Part shown: in pieces, positions 15,113 through 22,658 of the stretch
Numbering within the stretch: position 1 is the stretch's first letter
Layout: each line of letters opens with the position of its first letter
Assembly (NCBI RefSeq): GCF_900167555.1
Contig: NZ_FUYF01000022.1
Coordinates: 1-33,377, forward strand
DNA: 33,377 nt
Direction: 5' to 3'
Source of the DNA: Gemmiger formicilis
Lineage (GTDB): Bacteria > Bacillota > Clostridia > Oscillospirales > Ruminococcaceae
Translations under genes and position numbers: made by a program
Notes under the pieces: generated by a model
Told to the model about the DNA's origin: nothing
The model's input: only the letters and a program-made list of their open reading frames with translations
Database searches by the model: none

Positions 15113-15360
15113 CTGGCGTCACCGTCCTTTTCTTTGGGCACGGGCAAGCGGCTGAACGAATCCACGCCGGGGATGAGGGCAAGGCTGCGCCCGCAATCCC
15201 AATTCATGTGGATTTGTCCGGCATCGTCGATACATTCCACCGTGCCCATAGAACCGGGCGGCACGGGAAACTCATCTTCCATGCAGCCAAGTTGCAGCCG
15301 CGTACCGGGCGGATACTTGCGGCGAAGGTGTTCGATGTAGTCTTTGTTGGGATATTTCAT
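15109..15360 (-). CDS. DUF4314 domain protein
   Basis: This small protein of 83 residues has the signature YPPGTRLQLGCMEDEF..PPGSMGTVECIDDAGQIHMNWDCG.SLALIPGVDSF, a compact beta-barrel typical of DUF4314. The family is common in Tn1549-like ICEs and has no proven function. The ATG at 15360 is chosen because GGAAGG lies 6-7 bases before it; the ATG two codons upstream is too close to that site. It ends GDAR with a stop overlapping the PcfB ATG. Confidence 0.85.
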   Translation of the reverse strand: MKYPNKDYIEHLRRKYPPGTRLQLGCMEDEFPVPPGSMGTVECIDDAGQIHMNWDCGRSLALIPGVDSFSRLPVPKEKDGDAR

Positions 15361-15380
15361 AGGCATCCTTCCTTTCAAGA

Positions 15381-16697
15381 TTATAGTGTCAAATCAATGT
15401 TAGGGCGGCGGTCACGCTCGTGTTCCTGTTCGCGCTGTTGCTGTTCAGCGCGGTCACGGCGGGCTTCGGTGAGGTGTTGCTGCACTTCTAGGGAGTGTTC
15501 TGCGATTTTGCGGCAGAGACGTTCTTCTTGGCGAAGCTGCTTTAGGGCTGTGTTGACTTGCTGGATGCGTAGGCTGTCCGGGTTTGTTTTATACAGCGAT
15601 TTTCTTTCTGCAGTGAGCTGGACAATTACACCCAGCTTGGCTTGTCGGTAGGTTTCCAGCTGTGCCAGCGTGTCAATGTTGTTCTTAGATAAAAACTCCA
15701 TCTGCCGGATGCGCTGGTCTAACTTGTAGGCATCCTGCCGAACAGCATAACTTGGACGGCTCGGCTTGCGGGGGAGTGCGCCCAACTCGTACAAGTAGCG
15801 GTAGTAGAGCGCCCGCAGTCCGGTCAGCTTGCGGCGGGGCTTGCCGCTGCGCAGACGGCCATGTTGGATTGTTGGTGGATTTTCAACATAAGGGCGGTAG
15901 CTTCGTGGATACAGGATGCGCGTCTGAATCGCTTCGGGGATATACCTCTTGCCCAGCGTTTTGAATCGAACAAAGCGCTCTTTTCCGGGTGGACGCAAAA
16001 CGGGATACTTGCGCCCCATGCGGACATCATACCCTTTGCGTTCCAGCACGGAAAGAAACTGCCGCCACGTAAGGCTCTGCTGAATGGCATCGTCCACATC
16101 CTGCCGAATAGCTGTGCGCCATGTGGGCTGGTTGTTTTTCTCAGCCCTCCACTTTTCATATTGCCGCTTTCCTCGCAGCGATTCCGGTGTTTCAATGATG
16201 GAAAGCCCATACTTTTGGCAGAGCGCGTCTGAAAGGGCGCGTACCTCAGTGTAATAGCTTTTGCTGTTGCTGTGGTACTTTTTCCCATCCTCCAAGCTGA
16301 CGGCGCTCCATACAATGTGGTTGTGGTAATGCTTAGTGTTCAAATGCGTTGTCACAATTGCTTGGTATTTCCCATGCAGTAGCTGCTCAGCAAACTCGAC
16401 ACCGATCTGGTGAGCCAGTTCTGGAGTCACCTCCCCTTCTGCAAAACTCTGGACAAGATGGTATCCCTGCACACCGGTTTCTTTGTGCCAGCGAAGCGTA
16501 TTCAATCGCATATCTTCAAAGGCGCTGGTGGTTGTGCAGCCCAGTCCCGTTTCAAAACAGGCTGATTCGGTTTTATCCCGGTTTGCCGCATAGTCCACAG
16601 CTTCTTCCAGAGATTTCGGTGTTGTTTTTTCTTTGTTCTGTACATAGTCCACTGTGCGATCAAGGCGGCGCACAGGGATCACGGATGTGTAGGCCAT
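15381..16697 (-). CDS. mobA: MOBP-type relaxase (MobA/VirD2 family)
   Basis: The 438-residue product nicks the origin of transfer and pilots the strand into the recipient. Its N-terminal relaxase domain (about residues 1-180) contains the metal-binding HLNTKHYHNHIVW motif (about residue 123). The early tyrosines around DYVQNK and VDYAANR are candidates for the strand-cleaving residue. The middle and C-terminal parts are basic and end in a coiled, Gln/Arg-rich helix (about 340-430). The ATG at 16697 follows AAAGGAG at slightly long spacing; another ATG between them is out of frame. It lies 17 bases after mobC. Length is normal for the ICE family and no damage is seen. Confidence 0.93.
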   Translation of the reverse strand: MAYTSVIPVRRLDRTVDYVQNKEKTTPKSLEEAVDYAANRDKTESACFETGLGCTTTSAFEDMRLNTLRWHKETGVQGYHLVQSFAEGEVTPELAHQIGVEFAEQLLHGKYQAIVTTHLNTKHYHNHIVWSAVSLEDGKKYHSNSKSYYTEVRALSDALCQKYGLSIIETPESLRGKRQYEKWRAEKNNQPTWRTAIRQDVDDAIQQSLTWRQFLSVLERKGYDVRMGRKYPVLRPPGKERFVRFKTLGKRYIPEAIQTRILYPRSYRPYVENPPTIQHGRLRSGKPRRKLTGLRALYYRYLYELGALPRKPSRPSYAVRQDAYKLDQRIRQMEFLSKNNIDTLAQLETYRQAKLGVIVQLTAERKSLYKTNPDSLRIQQVNTALKQLRQEERLCRKIAEHSLEVQQHLTEARRDRAEQQQREQEHERDRRPNIDLTL

Positions 16698-16714
16698 TTT
16701 TCATAGTGACTCCT

Positions 16715-17041
16715 TTACCAGTTTTCTTTTACTTCCCGCCAGACCTCTTGGGTTAGCCGGGTCATTTCATCCACACTCCCCTGCCCTGCTGTTCCGGTAC
16801 TGTTGGCACGGTGGGCAAGCTGATTTGCATTGTTGCACAGCCCTGCCACCTTGCGGAGCAGATCGGCATGGTGCGTGCAGGGGCGCGGATGGATTTCTTT
16901 GCCTACAATGAGCGTGCGCAGGTATTCCTCTCGGTTCAGACTGCTGGCCGCAACCTGCCGATTCAAGAATGATAATTCATTCTCATCGACATGGAATGAG
17001 ACAACAAATCTGCGTTTACGCACGGCAGGGGTTTGGGGCAT
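16715..17041 (-). CDS. mobC: MobC-like relaxosome protein
   Basis: The 108-residue product has a ribbon-helix-helix-like N-terminus (RRFVVSFHVDENELSFLNRQVAASSLNREEYLRTL) and the MobC-family block LLRKVAGLCNNANQLAHRAN. MobC proteins bind and open the origin of transfer for the relaxase. The ATG at 17041 is preferred over a TTG two codons upstream. It lies directly beside the palindromic region proposed as oriT and directly upstream of the relaxase gene, the usual relaxosome layout. Confidence 0.88.
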   Translation of the reverse strand: MPQTPAVRKRRFVVSFHVDENELSFLNRQVAASSLNREEYLRTLIVGKEIHPRPCTHHADLLRKVAGLCNNANQLAHRANSTGTAGQGSVDEMTRLTQEVWREVKENW

Positions 17042-17125
17042 CCCCAAAATGTGCGTCTGGTCGACCAGACGCTATGCTAGCAAAACACGACACCCCGCAA
17101 AACGGTTCACGACACAAGGTCATCT
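17042..17125. other. Candidate origin of transfer (oriT)
   Basis: The short gap between mobC and the next gene contains a perfect 20-bp palindrome (17053-17072, half-site GCGTCTGGTC). Then come GCTAGC and two copies of ACGACAC within CAAAACACGACACC and GTTCACGACACA. Inverted repeats next to mobC and the relaxase gene are typical of oriT. The nick site cannot be named from sequence alone, and the 3' end of the neighbouring gene overlaps the region. Confidence 0.5.
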
Positions 17126-17445
17126 CCCTCCGAAACGGCTTTCTTCAAACCGTCCAAGGTCGTCACAATGCGGTTATACTTCTGTGCCAAACCGATCTGT
17201 GCGTTGGTGGTAGCGTCCTGATTGCGGCTGCAGACCACCAGCATCGGGCAGCGCAACAGCTTATCCCGCACAATGGCGGTGTACTCGCTGCGTTCCACGG
17301 CATCTTCCAGCACCAAATACTGGCTGTCCTGCAATTTGGGGCATACCGGCAGGTAGCCCAGCAGGTAGACTTCACGGCAATAATTGCGGAGATGTTTGGA
17401 GGTCGCGCCCTCGCTGGCGCAGATAAAAGCCCAAGGTCGTTTCAT
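17107..17445 (-). CDS. DUF7768-like protein (nucleoside 2-deoxyribosyltransferase-like fold)
   Basis: The 112-residue product starts MKRPWAFICASEGATSKHLRNYC and has strands and helices in the order of a small Rossmann-like fold: YLLGYLPVCPKL, then PMLVVCSRNQDATTNAQIGLA. This matches proteins annotated DUF7768 that recur near relaxase genes in Firmicutes ICEs. A nucleotide- or ligand-binding role is suggested only by the fold. AAAGGAAACACGAAA gives a good ribosome site. Its 3' end lies in the candidate oriT region. Confidence 0.7.
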   Translation of the reverse strand: MKRPWAFICASEGATSKHLRNYCREVYLLGYLPVCPKLQDSQYLVLEDAVERSEYTAIVRDKLLRCPMLVVCSRNQDATTNAQIGLAQKYNRIVTTLDGLKKAVSEGDDLVS

Positions 17446-17472
17446 TTTCGTGTTTCCTTTCTGAATTTCGGG

Positions 17473-17537
17473 AGTGAATCAGATTTGATTCACTTTTCGG
17501 TATCTCTTGCAAAATAGTGAATCAGTTCTGATTCACT
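17473..17537. repeat. Two tandem 22-bp palindromes after the methyltransferase gene
   Basis: AGTGAATCA-GATT-TGATTCACT (17473-17494) and AGTGAATCAG-TT-CTGATTCACT (17516-17537) are perfect inverted repeats with nearly the same sequence, centred 43 bp apart, about four helical turns. The second includes the methyltransferase stop codon. They could be a paired operator for a dimeric regulator, RNA hairpins at the gene junction, or weak terminators; T tracts are poor. Confidence 0.7.
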
Positions 17538-18325
17538 TCGGATTCAAGGGCAGTTTTCAGCCGTTCAGTGCTGCGCTGGAAGTAGGCGTCCGACATTTCA
17601 ATGCCGACAGCCTCATAGTCTTCCTGCACAGCGGCCAGCACGGTGGTGCCTGCCCCGGCAAAGGGGTCAAGGATGCGCCCGCCCGGCTCGCAGATCTGCA
17701 CCACATCCCGCATGAGCTGCAAGGGCTTTTCGGTGACATGGATGCGGTTCTGCGGGTTCGGGTATCGGAACACGCCCGGCAGACACCCAACATTTCTCTC
17801 AAGCGGCATTTTGCCGTTCGACCCCCACACAATGTACTCGGACTGCTGACGAAAGCGTCCTTTCTGCGGGCGGCTGGCGACTTTATCCCACACGGCTACA
17901 CCGCGCCAGGTCCAGCCCGCCCACTGCAAAGCCAGCGTCATGGCGGGCAGCTGCCGCCAATCGATGAACAGGCAGACGGGCGCGCCGGGCTTGGCAATGC
18001 GGCGGGTATCCTGCAGCCATGCCGCCGTCCAGAACATCCAACTCAGCTGATCCATCTGGTCAGAATCGAAGTCGGGCAGCGCCTTTTCTTTGCTCATGCT
18101 GCTGTACTTTTCGCTGGTGCTGCGGTTTTTGGTAGTCTGGCTACTGCCGCCGCTGGCATAGGGCGGGTCGGTGATGATGGCATCGAAGCTGTTCGGTTCA
18201 AACTGGCGGAGAATTTGCAGGGAATCCCCGTGCAGGATCGACCAGCGGTCACCGCCGCAGTGTTCGGGCATCCGGAAATCAGGGTTGAGAATGTTGAGCG
18301 TTTCGGGAGTGTTCGTCAAAGGCAT
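17522..18325 (-). CDS. Site-specific DNA methyltransferase (N4/N6, beta class)
   Basis: This 267-residue enzyme has the catalytic motif DPPY (about residues 52-55) before the S-adenosylmethionine-binding motif DPFAGAGTT (about residues 218-226). That order is the beta-class layout, with a target-recognition region between. It should methylate adenine N6 or cytosine N4 in a specific sequence. No restriction enzyme gene is adjacent, so protection of the ICE from host restriction is the likelier role. The ATG at 18325 touches its ribosome site; a TTG two codons later has better spacing, as in the DUF4314 gene. It follows the beta-helix gene by 9 bases. Confidence 0.92.
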   Translation of the reverse strand: MPLTNTPETLNILNPDFRMPEHCGGDRWSILHGDSLQILRQFEPNSFDAIITDPPYASGGSSQTTKNRSTSEKYSSMSKEKALPDFDSDQMDQLSWMFWTAAWLQDTRRIAKPGAPVCLFIDWRQLPAMTLALQWAGWTWRGVAVWDKVASRPQKGRFRQQSEYIVWGSNGKMPLERNVGCLPGVFRYPNPQNRIHVTEKPLQLMRDVVQICEPGGRILDPFAGAGTTVLAAVQEDYEAVGIEMSDAYFQRSTERLKTALESEVNQN

Positions 18326-18334
18326 CCTTCTTTC

Positions 18335-18919
18335 TTATCGTTCAAAATCATGGGTACGGGGTTCTTTCGGGGGCCGGGTCCGGCTTGCCGTCTGCACAGA
18401 AACACGGTCATCTTCGAGTACAAAGCAGTCCTGCGTCCTGTTGTCGAGCTTAGTGCCGGGCAGGACAACGGCATTGCCGCGGCAGACTACATTGCCGGAG
18501 ATTTCGCCATAGATGCGGGTGCTGCCGTCAATGATCGGTGCGCACAAGGTTTGCTCATCCTGCCGAATCACGGCATAACCGCAGACACAGCTTTTTCCCA
18601 TAATGGCCCCGCCGCAGACGATGGCATCATCCTGCACAGTCGCATCCCCTGTCACGGTGGCGTTCTTTCCGACATAGGCGCAGCCCTTTGCAACGGCGTG
18701 ATCTGTAAGAACTGCATCCCCGCAGACAACTGCATTTTCACAGGCGATGGCATCCTCCGAAATCCATGCACGCCCCTCTTGGTCGAGGTTATCGCAGCTT
18801 TCCACATAGCCGCCGAGCATCCCAGCAAGGACATCCTCGGTCAAGTCTGTCACCGCGCGAATGCGGTGCAGGTTCGGGTTGTCGGGATGGGCGATGTCGG
18901 TGATTTCGTATTTCTTCAT
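18335..18919 (-). CDS. Left-handed beta-helix (hexapeptide-repeat) protein, YdcK-like
   Basis: This 194-residue protein has a central region (about residues 45-130) of repeated short turns such as AWISEDAIACENAVVCGDAV and TVTGDATVQDDAIVCGGAI. The pattern is that of left-handed parallel beta-helices. No acyl- or nucleotidyl-transferase domain is attached, so it resembles polymer-forming YdcK-like proteins more than acetyltransferases. Its role in the ICE is unknown. The ATG overlaps the DUF6329 stop by 4 bases. Many cysteines line the coils, which is unusual. Confidence 0.75.
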   Translation of the reverse strand: MKKYEITDIAHPDNPNLHRIRAVTDLTEDVLAGMLGGYVESCDNLDQEGRAWISEDAIACENAVVCGDAVLTDHAVAKGCAYVGKNATVTGDATVQDDAIVCGGAIMGKSCVCGYAVIRQDEQTLCAPIIDGSTRIYGEISGNVVCRGNAVVLPGTKLDNRTQDCFVLEDDRVSVQTASRTRPPKEPRTHDFER

Positions 18920-19626
18920 CTGGCATCACCCCGGTCACGCTTGGGCGTAGGGCTGGGCGACAGTTCGGTTTCCACATACTCGGAAACGATGCTGAGTGCT
19001 TTCTGGTAGCTGTCGCAGGACATAACGCGGTCACGCATTTCTTTGGCTTTGTCACCTTGCCCGCTGCTTTTCAGCAGCCGGGATGCGCGACCCATGATGG
19101 CGAAAATATTGCCGTCCTGCCCAATCAGCTGCATCTTGGGGCGCAGAGAATTCTTTCCCGGTTTCGGGATTTTCTCAAAAGATGGTGTCATCTTGAATCC
19201 ATCTTCCTGCCAGAAATGAACAGCCAACGTGCCGTCATCCACACGAATATCCCGCTGCTCAAAGCCCTCGCCCCAGCCGTCGCTGTACTGACCGGAAATG
19301 TAGTCGCAGAGAGCCGCCTGCTCACCCTCGTTCAAGGGTTCCCGCAATTCCACGTTCATGCACCCGCATAGTTTGTTGCCGCAAATTTCCACAGACGGCA
19401 CTGCACTTACCACTTTGCGGCGGACGAAATCGTCCTCGTGGTAATACTGCATCAGGTCGCCGTTGAAATCTGCAATGTCCTTTTTCACAGCCTCATTAAC
19501 AGCGTCGGCATATTGCAGCAGGTCATGACCGTTCAGCTGGCAACCCTCGTATTCGTTGTAAGATTCGTCCTCCCAATCAGGTTCATTCGGGAAAAATTCC
19601 GCAGTCAGCGGAGAATAAAATTTCAT
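18916..19626 (-). CDS. DUF6329-like protein
   Basis: The 236-residue soluble acidic protein has an N-terminal part (about 1-155: MKFYSPLTAEFFP, DLMQYYHEDD, YISGQYSDGWGEGFEQR) resembling DUF6329 proteins of Firmicutes ICEs. A C-terminal module (about 160-215) contains QLIGQDGNIFAIMGRASRLLK and the KAKEMRDRVMSCDSYQKAL helix. In my recollection that module also occurs as a small stand-alone protein, so this may be a fusion. The ATG at 19626 forms a TGATG overlap with the upstream stop. Function is unknown. Confidence 0.7.
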   Translation of the reverse strand: MKFYSPLTAEFFPNEPDWEDESYNEYEGCQLNGHDLLQYADAVNEAVKKDIADFNGDLMQYYHEDDFVRRKVVSAVPSVEICGNKLCGCMNVELREPLNEGEQAALCDYISGQYSDGWGEGFEQRDIRVDDGTLAVHFWQEDGFKMTPSFEKIPKPGKNSLRPKMQLIGQDGNIFAIMGRASRLLKSSGQGDKAKEMRDRVMSCDSYQKALSIVSEYVETELSPSPTPKRDRGDAR

Positions 19627-20450
19627 CAGCAAATTGCATCACCTCGGTTTCTGCCGTACAGATCATGGTTGATCTGCGCGGCGTAGTAGTTTTCCATCGT
19701 CAGCGGCGCATTGTACAGCGCCGCCAGTAAGTACTGCTTGATGTTTCGGATCTCGGTGGTGTTCTGCCGCATCCTGTCCAAAACATACTGGATATGTTCG
19801 GCGTTCAGCTTCAAAAACTGCGATTTCACCACCTCTGTCGGGAAGTCGTTTTGCGCAATGCGAATCGTTTTTCGCCTTGCACAGACGGTGTCCAGCATCA
19901 GGTGTACAAGTTCATCCAACCGTGCCCTGTCTGTCGGATTGCGCGCCGCAAGCAGCGCATACTCGATGTTGTCAAGAATCAGGTTGCGGTACTGCGTGCG
20001 GATAAGGTCTGATTCGTATTTACTATTTTCGTTATTTGTTTCTTTAGTATTTAATTGTGTGGGATTTTCCTGTGCAGGATTTTCCTGCGCGGGTTTTTCC
20101 TGCACAGGCTTTTCCCGTTCAGGTTTAGCCTGTACGGGATTTTCCGGTTCTGGTTTCTGCGGTTGCTCAAACACCGTGTACTCCATACTGCGCACCTGCC
20201 CGCTTTGGTCACGGACACGGCGGCGGATGATGTACCCGGCGTTTTCCAGTTCCCGAACCGTTGCCCGAATCCCGTCCACACCCTCTTTGCAGATGGATGC
20301 CAGCCCGCGCGTGGTATAATCCCAGCTATCCGGCAGGGACAGCATCAAAGATAAAAGCCCCTTCGCCTTGAGCGAAAGAGCCTTGTCATTCAGGTGATAG
20401 TTGGACATAATGGTATAATTTTGCGTCTTTTGTACACGGAACACAGCCAT
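19626..20450 (-). CDS. Winged-helix replication-initiator-like protein with DUF6017 C-terminus
   Basis: The 274-residue product has an N-terminal winged helix (about residues 1-95, FRVQKTQNYTIMSNYHLNDKALSLKAKGLLSLMLSLP, then GLASICKEGVDGIRATVRELENAGYI). This is typical of phage and ICE replisome-organiser or RepA_N-like proteins. A Pro/Glu/Gln tandem-repeat linker (about 100-137) leads to a helical DUF6017-type domain (about 150-265). It is expected to bind DNA and act with the downstream-encoded primase-like protein and relaxase in element replication. AGGAGGTAAATCGTT gives an excellent ribosome site at the ATG. Confidence 0.82.
   Translation of the reverse strand: MAVFRVQKTQNYTIMSNYHLNDKALSLKAKGLLSLMLSLPDSWDYTTRGLASICKEGVDGIRATVRELENAGYIIRRRVRDQSGQVRSMEYTVFEQPQKPEPENPVQAKPEREKPVQEKPAQENPAQENPTQLNTKETNNENSKYESDLIRTQYRNLILDNIEYALLAARNPTDRARLDELVHLMLDTVCARRKTIRIAQNDFPTEVVKSQFLKLNAEHIQYVLDRMRQNTTEIRNIKQYLLAALYNAPLTMENYYAAQINHDLYGRNRGDAIC
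20055..20146 (-). repeat. Degenerate 18-bp tandem repeat coding an (E)NPxQ linker
   Basis: About five imperfect copies of an 18-base unit related to GGATTTTCCTGTGCA encode Lys/Asn-Pro-x-Gln hexapeptides in the DUF6017 protein. Copy number may vary between strains. Confidence 0.65.
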
Positions 20451-20518
20451 AACGATTTACCTCCTGTTTATGCCCTATAAGTGGGCGAACGATTTCTGAC
20501 TTTCATGTTGATCTCTCT

Positions 20519-21463
20519 CTATCGGCAAACTGCGCGGTGGGCGGCAGTTCTTGCCATCAGGTTGTTTTTTGCCATATCAGCGTAATCTCCATTCTCGATG
20601 TCGGGCGGCAGGTCATGCACGGCGTAGCGGTCAGCGTAGATTTTCTGGATGCCGACACTCGCCATACGCCCTTTGGCATCGTTGTCCAGACGCAGTTCTA
20701 TCGTGGTGATCTCCGGGTGCTGGCGCAGAAATTCCTGCAAGGCCAGCGGTTCTTTGCCGGAGGACGAGACCCCGCCCAGCGACAGACGGTATTTGTCCGC
20801 AGCATCCCCGCAGAGCGTCATCTCTGCCATGGCATCTATAGCGGCTTCAAACACCGCCACGGTGGTGCCGGGCTGCATCGGCGGGATGCAGAAACCGTAC
20901 TGTTTCTGACTGCCGGGAGCCTCCCTCTTGAACGGTTTCCCATAGTCATAAATACCGCGCAGAGCCGCATATTTCGGCACGCCCTGCGGGTCTTTGCCCA
21001 AGAAAACACAGTTGTGATATTCTGCACTTTCGTACAGAATTTTTCTCGCAATACAGTAGCGAATCGTGGGCAGTGAGATGCCGCGCCCCAGCAAATACCG
21101 CGTTACGCGGTCATTATTCGGTGCGGGGTTCGGCAGACGGAACGGCGGGCGCTCGCGCTCCACTGCTTCATGCTGCACAGGAATGTACATCGGGCTTTCC
21201 TCGCACAGCAGCTGCACCGCCTCTACGAACGGTACACCTTCCACATAAATCAAATATTTCAGCGCCGACTTGCCGCCGATATCGCGGCTTTTCCAATGCC
21301 ACACACTGGATTCGCCGTTTATCTTGAAGCTGTCATGCTCCGCAAGCTGGTACTCGCCCCGCGCACTGCTTTTCACCAGCGAACCGGGGCGGTACCGCCG
21401 CAGAAATTCTATCGCCGTCATCCGGTTGGCGGCATTGACCTGCTCTTTGCTGACGCGCGGCAA
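20519..21463 (-). CDS. DUF3991/TOPRIM primase-like protein
   Basis: The 314-residue product has an N-terminal region matching the DUF3991 set (YQLAEHDSFKINGESSVWHW, DIGGKSALKYLIYVEG). A C-terminal TOPRIM fold carries VFEAAIDAMAEM and the acidic LRLDNDAKGR motif (about residue 260). TOPRIM proteins of this type are encoded by many ICEs and plasmids and are thought to help prime or process transferred DNA. The TTG at 21463 immediately follows the metK TAA and restores the expected N-terminus MPRVSKEQVNAAN; the next ATG is 14 codons later. Translation is probably coupled to metK. Confidence 0.85.
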   Translation of the reverse strand: MPRVSKEQVNAANRMTAIEFLRRYRPGSLVKSSARGEYQLAEHDSFKINGESSVWHWKSRDIGGKSALKYLIYVEGVPFVEAVQLLCEESPMYIPVQHEAVERERPPFRLPNPAPNNDRVTRYLLGRGISLPTIRYCIARKILYESAEYHNCVFLGKDPQGVPKYAALRGIYDYGKPFKREAPGSQKQYGFCIPPMQPGTTVAVFEAAIDAMAEMTLCGDAADKYRLSLGGVSSSGKEPLALQEFLRQHPEITTIELRLDNDAKGRMASVGIQKIYADRYAVHDLPPDIENGDYADMAKNNLMARTAAHRAVCR

Positions 21464-22645
21464 TTACACAATGTAAGCGGCGAGGTCGCTCATATGTTCA
21501 ACATTTTCCCACGGAAAATCCTCACGCCCGAAATGACCGCCCGCCGCCGTGCGGGAGTAGATGGGGTTCAGCAGGTTCAACTGCTTGATGATGCCCGCAG
21601 GGGTCAGGTCATACACCTTGCGCACCGCTGCTGCCAAACAGTCATCCTCACAGATGCCGGTACCGAAAGTGTTCACATCCACCATGACAGGGTCTTTTTC
21701 TCCGATGGCATACGCCAGCGTGACCTGACAGCGGTCGGCAAGATGGGCGGCGACCATGTTTTTGGCAATGTACCGCGCCATGTACGCGGCGCTGCGGTCC
21801 ACCTTGGTGGCATCCTTGCCGCTGAACGCACCGCCGCCGTGGGGCGCAAATGTGCCGTAGCTGTCCACCATGAGCTTGCGCCCGGTCAAGCCGGTATCGG
21901 CATCCGGACCGCCCTGCACAAACTTGCCGCTGGGGTTCAGGATGATTTCCGCGTCATCGGCGGGCATACCGTCAAAGGCCAGCGGGAACACATACTCGTC
22001 CAGCAAATCTGCCAGCTTGTCCATATCGGTATCCTCTTTGTGCTGCACAGAGACGACCACCGTGGTGATGCGCACGGGGGTATCGCCGTCGTACTCCATT
22101 GTGACCTGCACCTTGCCGTCCGGGCCGATGTCGGGGATAACGCCGGTCATGCGGGAAATTTCCAACAGCGTTACAAGGCGCTGGGCGGCAACCACAGGCA
22201 TCGGCAGGTATTCGGGTGTTTCGTTACAGGCGTAGCCGACCATAACCCCCTGATCGCCCGCGCCGAGGGTGTCCTCGTCCTCTTCCTCAGCCAATTCCGG
22301 CTCGACAGCGCCCGCAATGTCGGGGCTTTGGTCGTGGATGTAGCAGTCGATCTGATAGCCCTTCGGGTCATAGCCGACATCCCGCAGCACATCCCGGACG
22401 ATGTTGAACACATCGGGCTTTGCCGAGGTCGTGATTTCGCCCGCTACAATGATGTGACCGTGGGTTGCCATTACCTCACAGGCCACACGGCTGGCGGGAT
22501 CATGCTGCAGACAGGCGTCCAGCACGCTGTCGGCAATAAGGTCGCACAGCTTGTCGGGATGGCCGCGCATGACGGATTCTGCGGTGTAAAAGCGGGGATG
22601 CTCGTTTTCTTTCATGGTTTCGGTATTTTCAAAAATGTCGTTCAT
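21464..22645 (-). CDS. metK: S-adenosylmethionine synthetase
   Basis: The 393-residue product is a full-length methionine adenosyltransferase, making S-adenosylmethionine from methionine and ATP in the cytoplasm. Signature motifs are present: GHPDK near residue 28, GAGDQGVMVGYA, GGGAFSGKDATKVDRSAAY and DVNTFGTG. A 12-residue extension precedes the usual start. AAGGAG precedes the ATG. A metK copy inside an ICE operon, between DUF3846 and primase-like genes and near a DNA methyltransferase gene, suggests a dedicated cofactor supply. No SAM riboswitch is visible upstream, unlike many chromosomal copies in Firmicutes. Confidence 0.96.
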   Translation of the reverse strand: MNDIFENTETMKENEHPRFYTAESVMRGHPDKLCDLIADSVLDACLQHDPASRVACEVMATHGHIIVAGEITTSAKPDVFNIVRDVLRDVGYDPKGYQIDCYIHDQSPDIAGAVEPELAEEEDEDTLGAGDQGVMVGYACNETPEYLPMPVVAAQRLVTLLEISRMTGVIPDIGPDGKVQVTMEYDGDTPVRITTVVVSVQHKEDTDMDKLADLLDEYVFPLAFDGMPADDAEIILNPSGKFVQGGPDADTGLTGRKLMVDSYGTFAPHGGGAFSGKDATKVDRSAAYMARYIAKNMVAAHLADRCQVTLAYAIGEKDPVMVDVNTFGTGICEDDCLAAAVRKVYDLTPAGIIKQLNLLNPIYSRTAAGGHFGREDFPWENVEHMSDLAAYIV

Positions 22646-22658
22646 AGGTGTTTTCTCC

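Noticed and set aside
20055-20146. Short CRISPR-like array
   Set aside because: The units are contiguous, degenerate and in frame, coding a Pro/Glu linker; there are no spacers.
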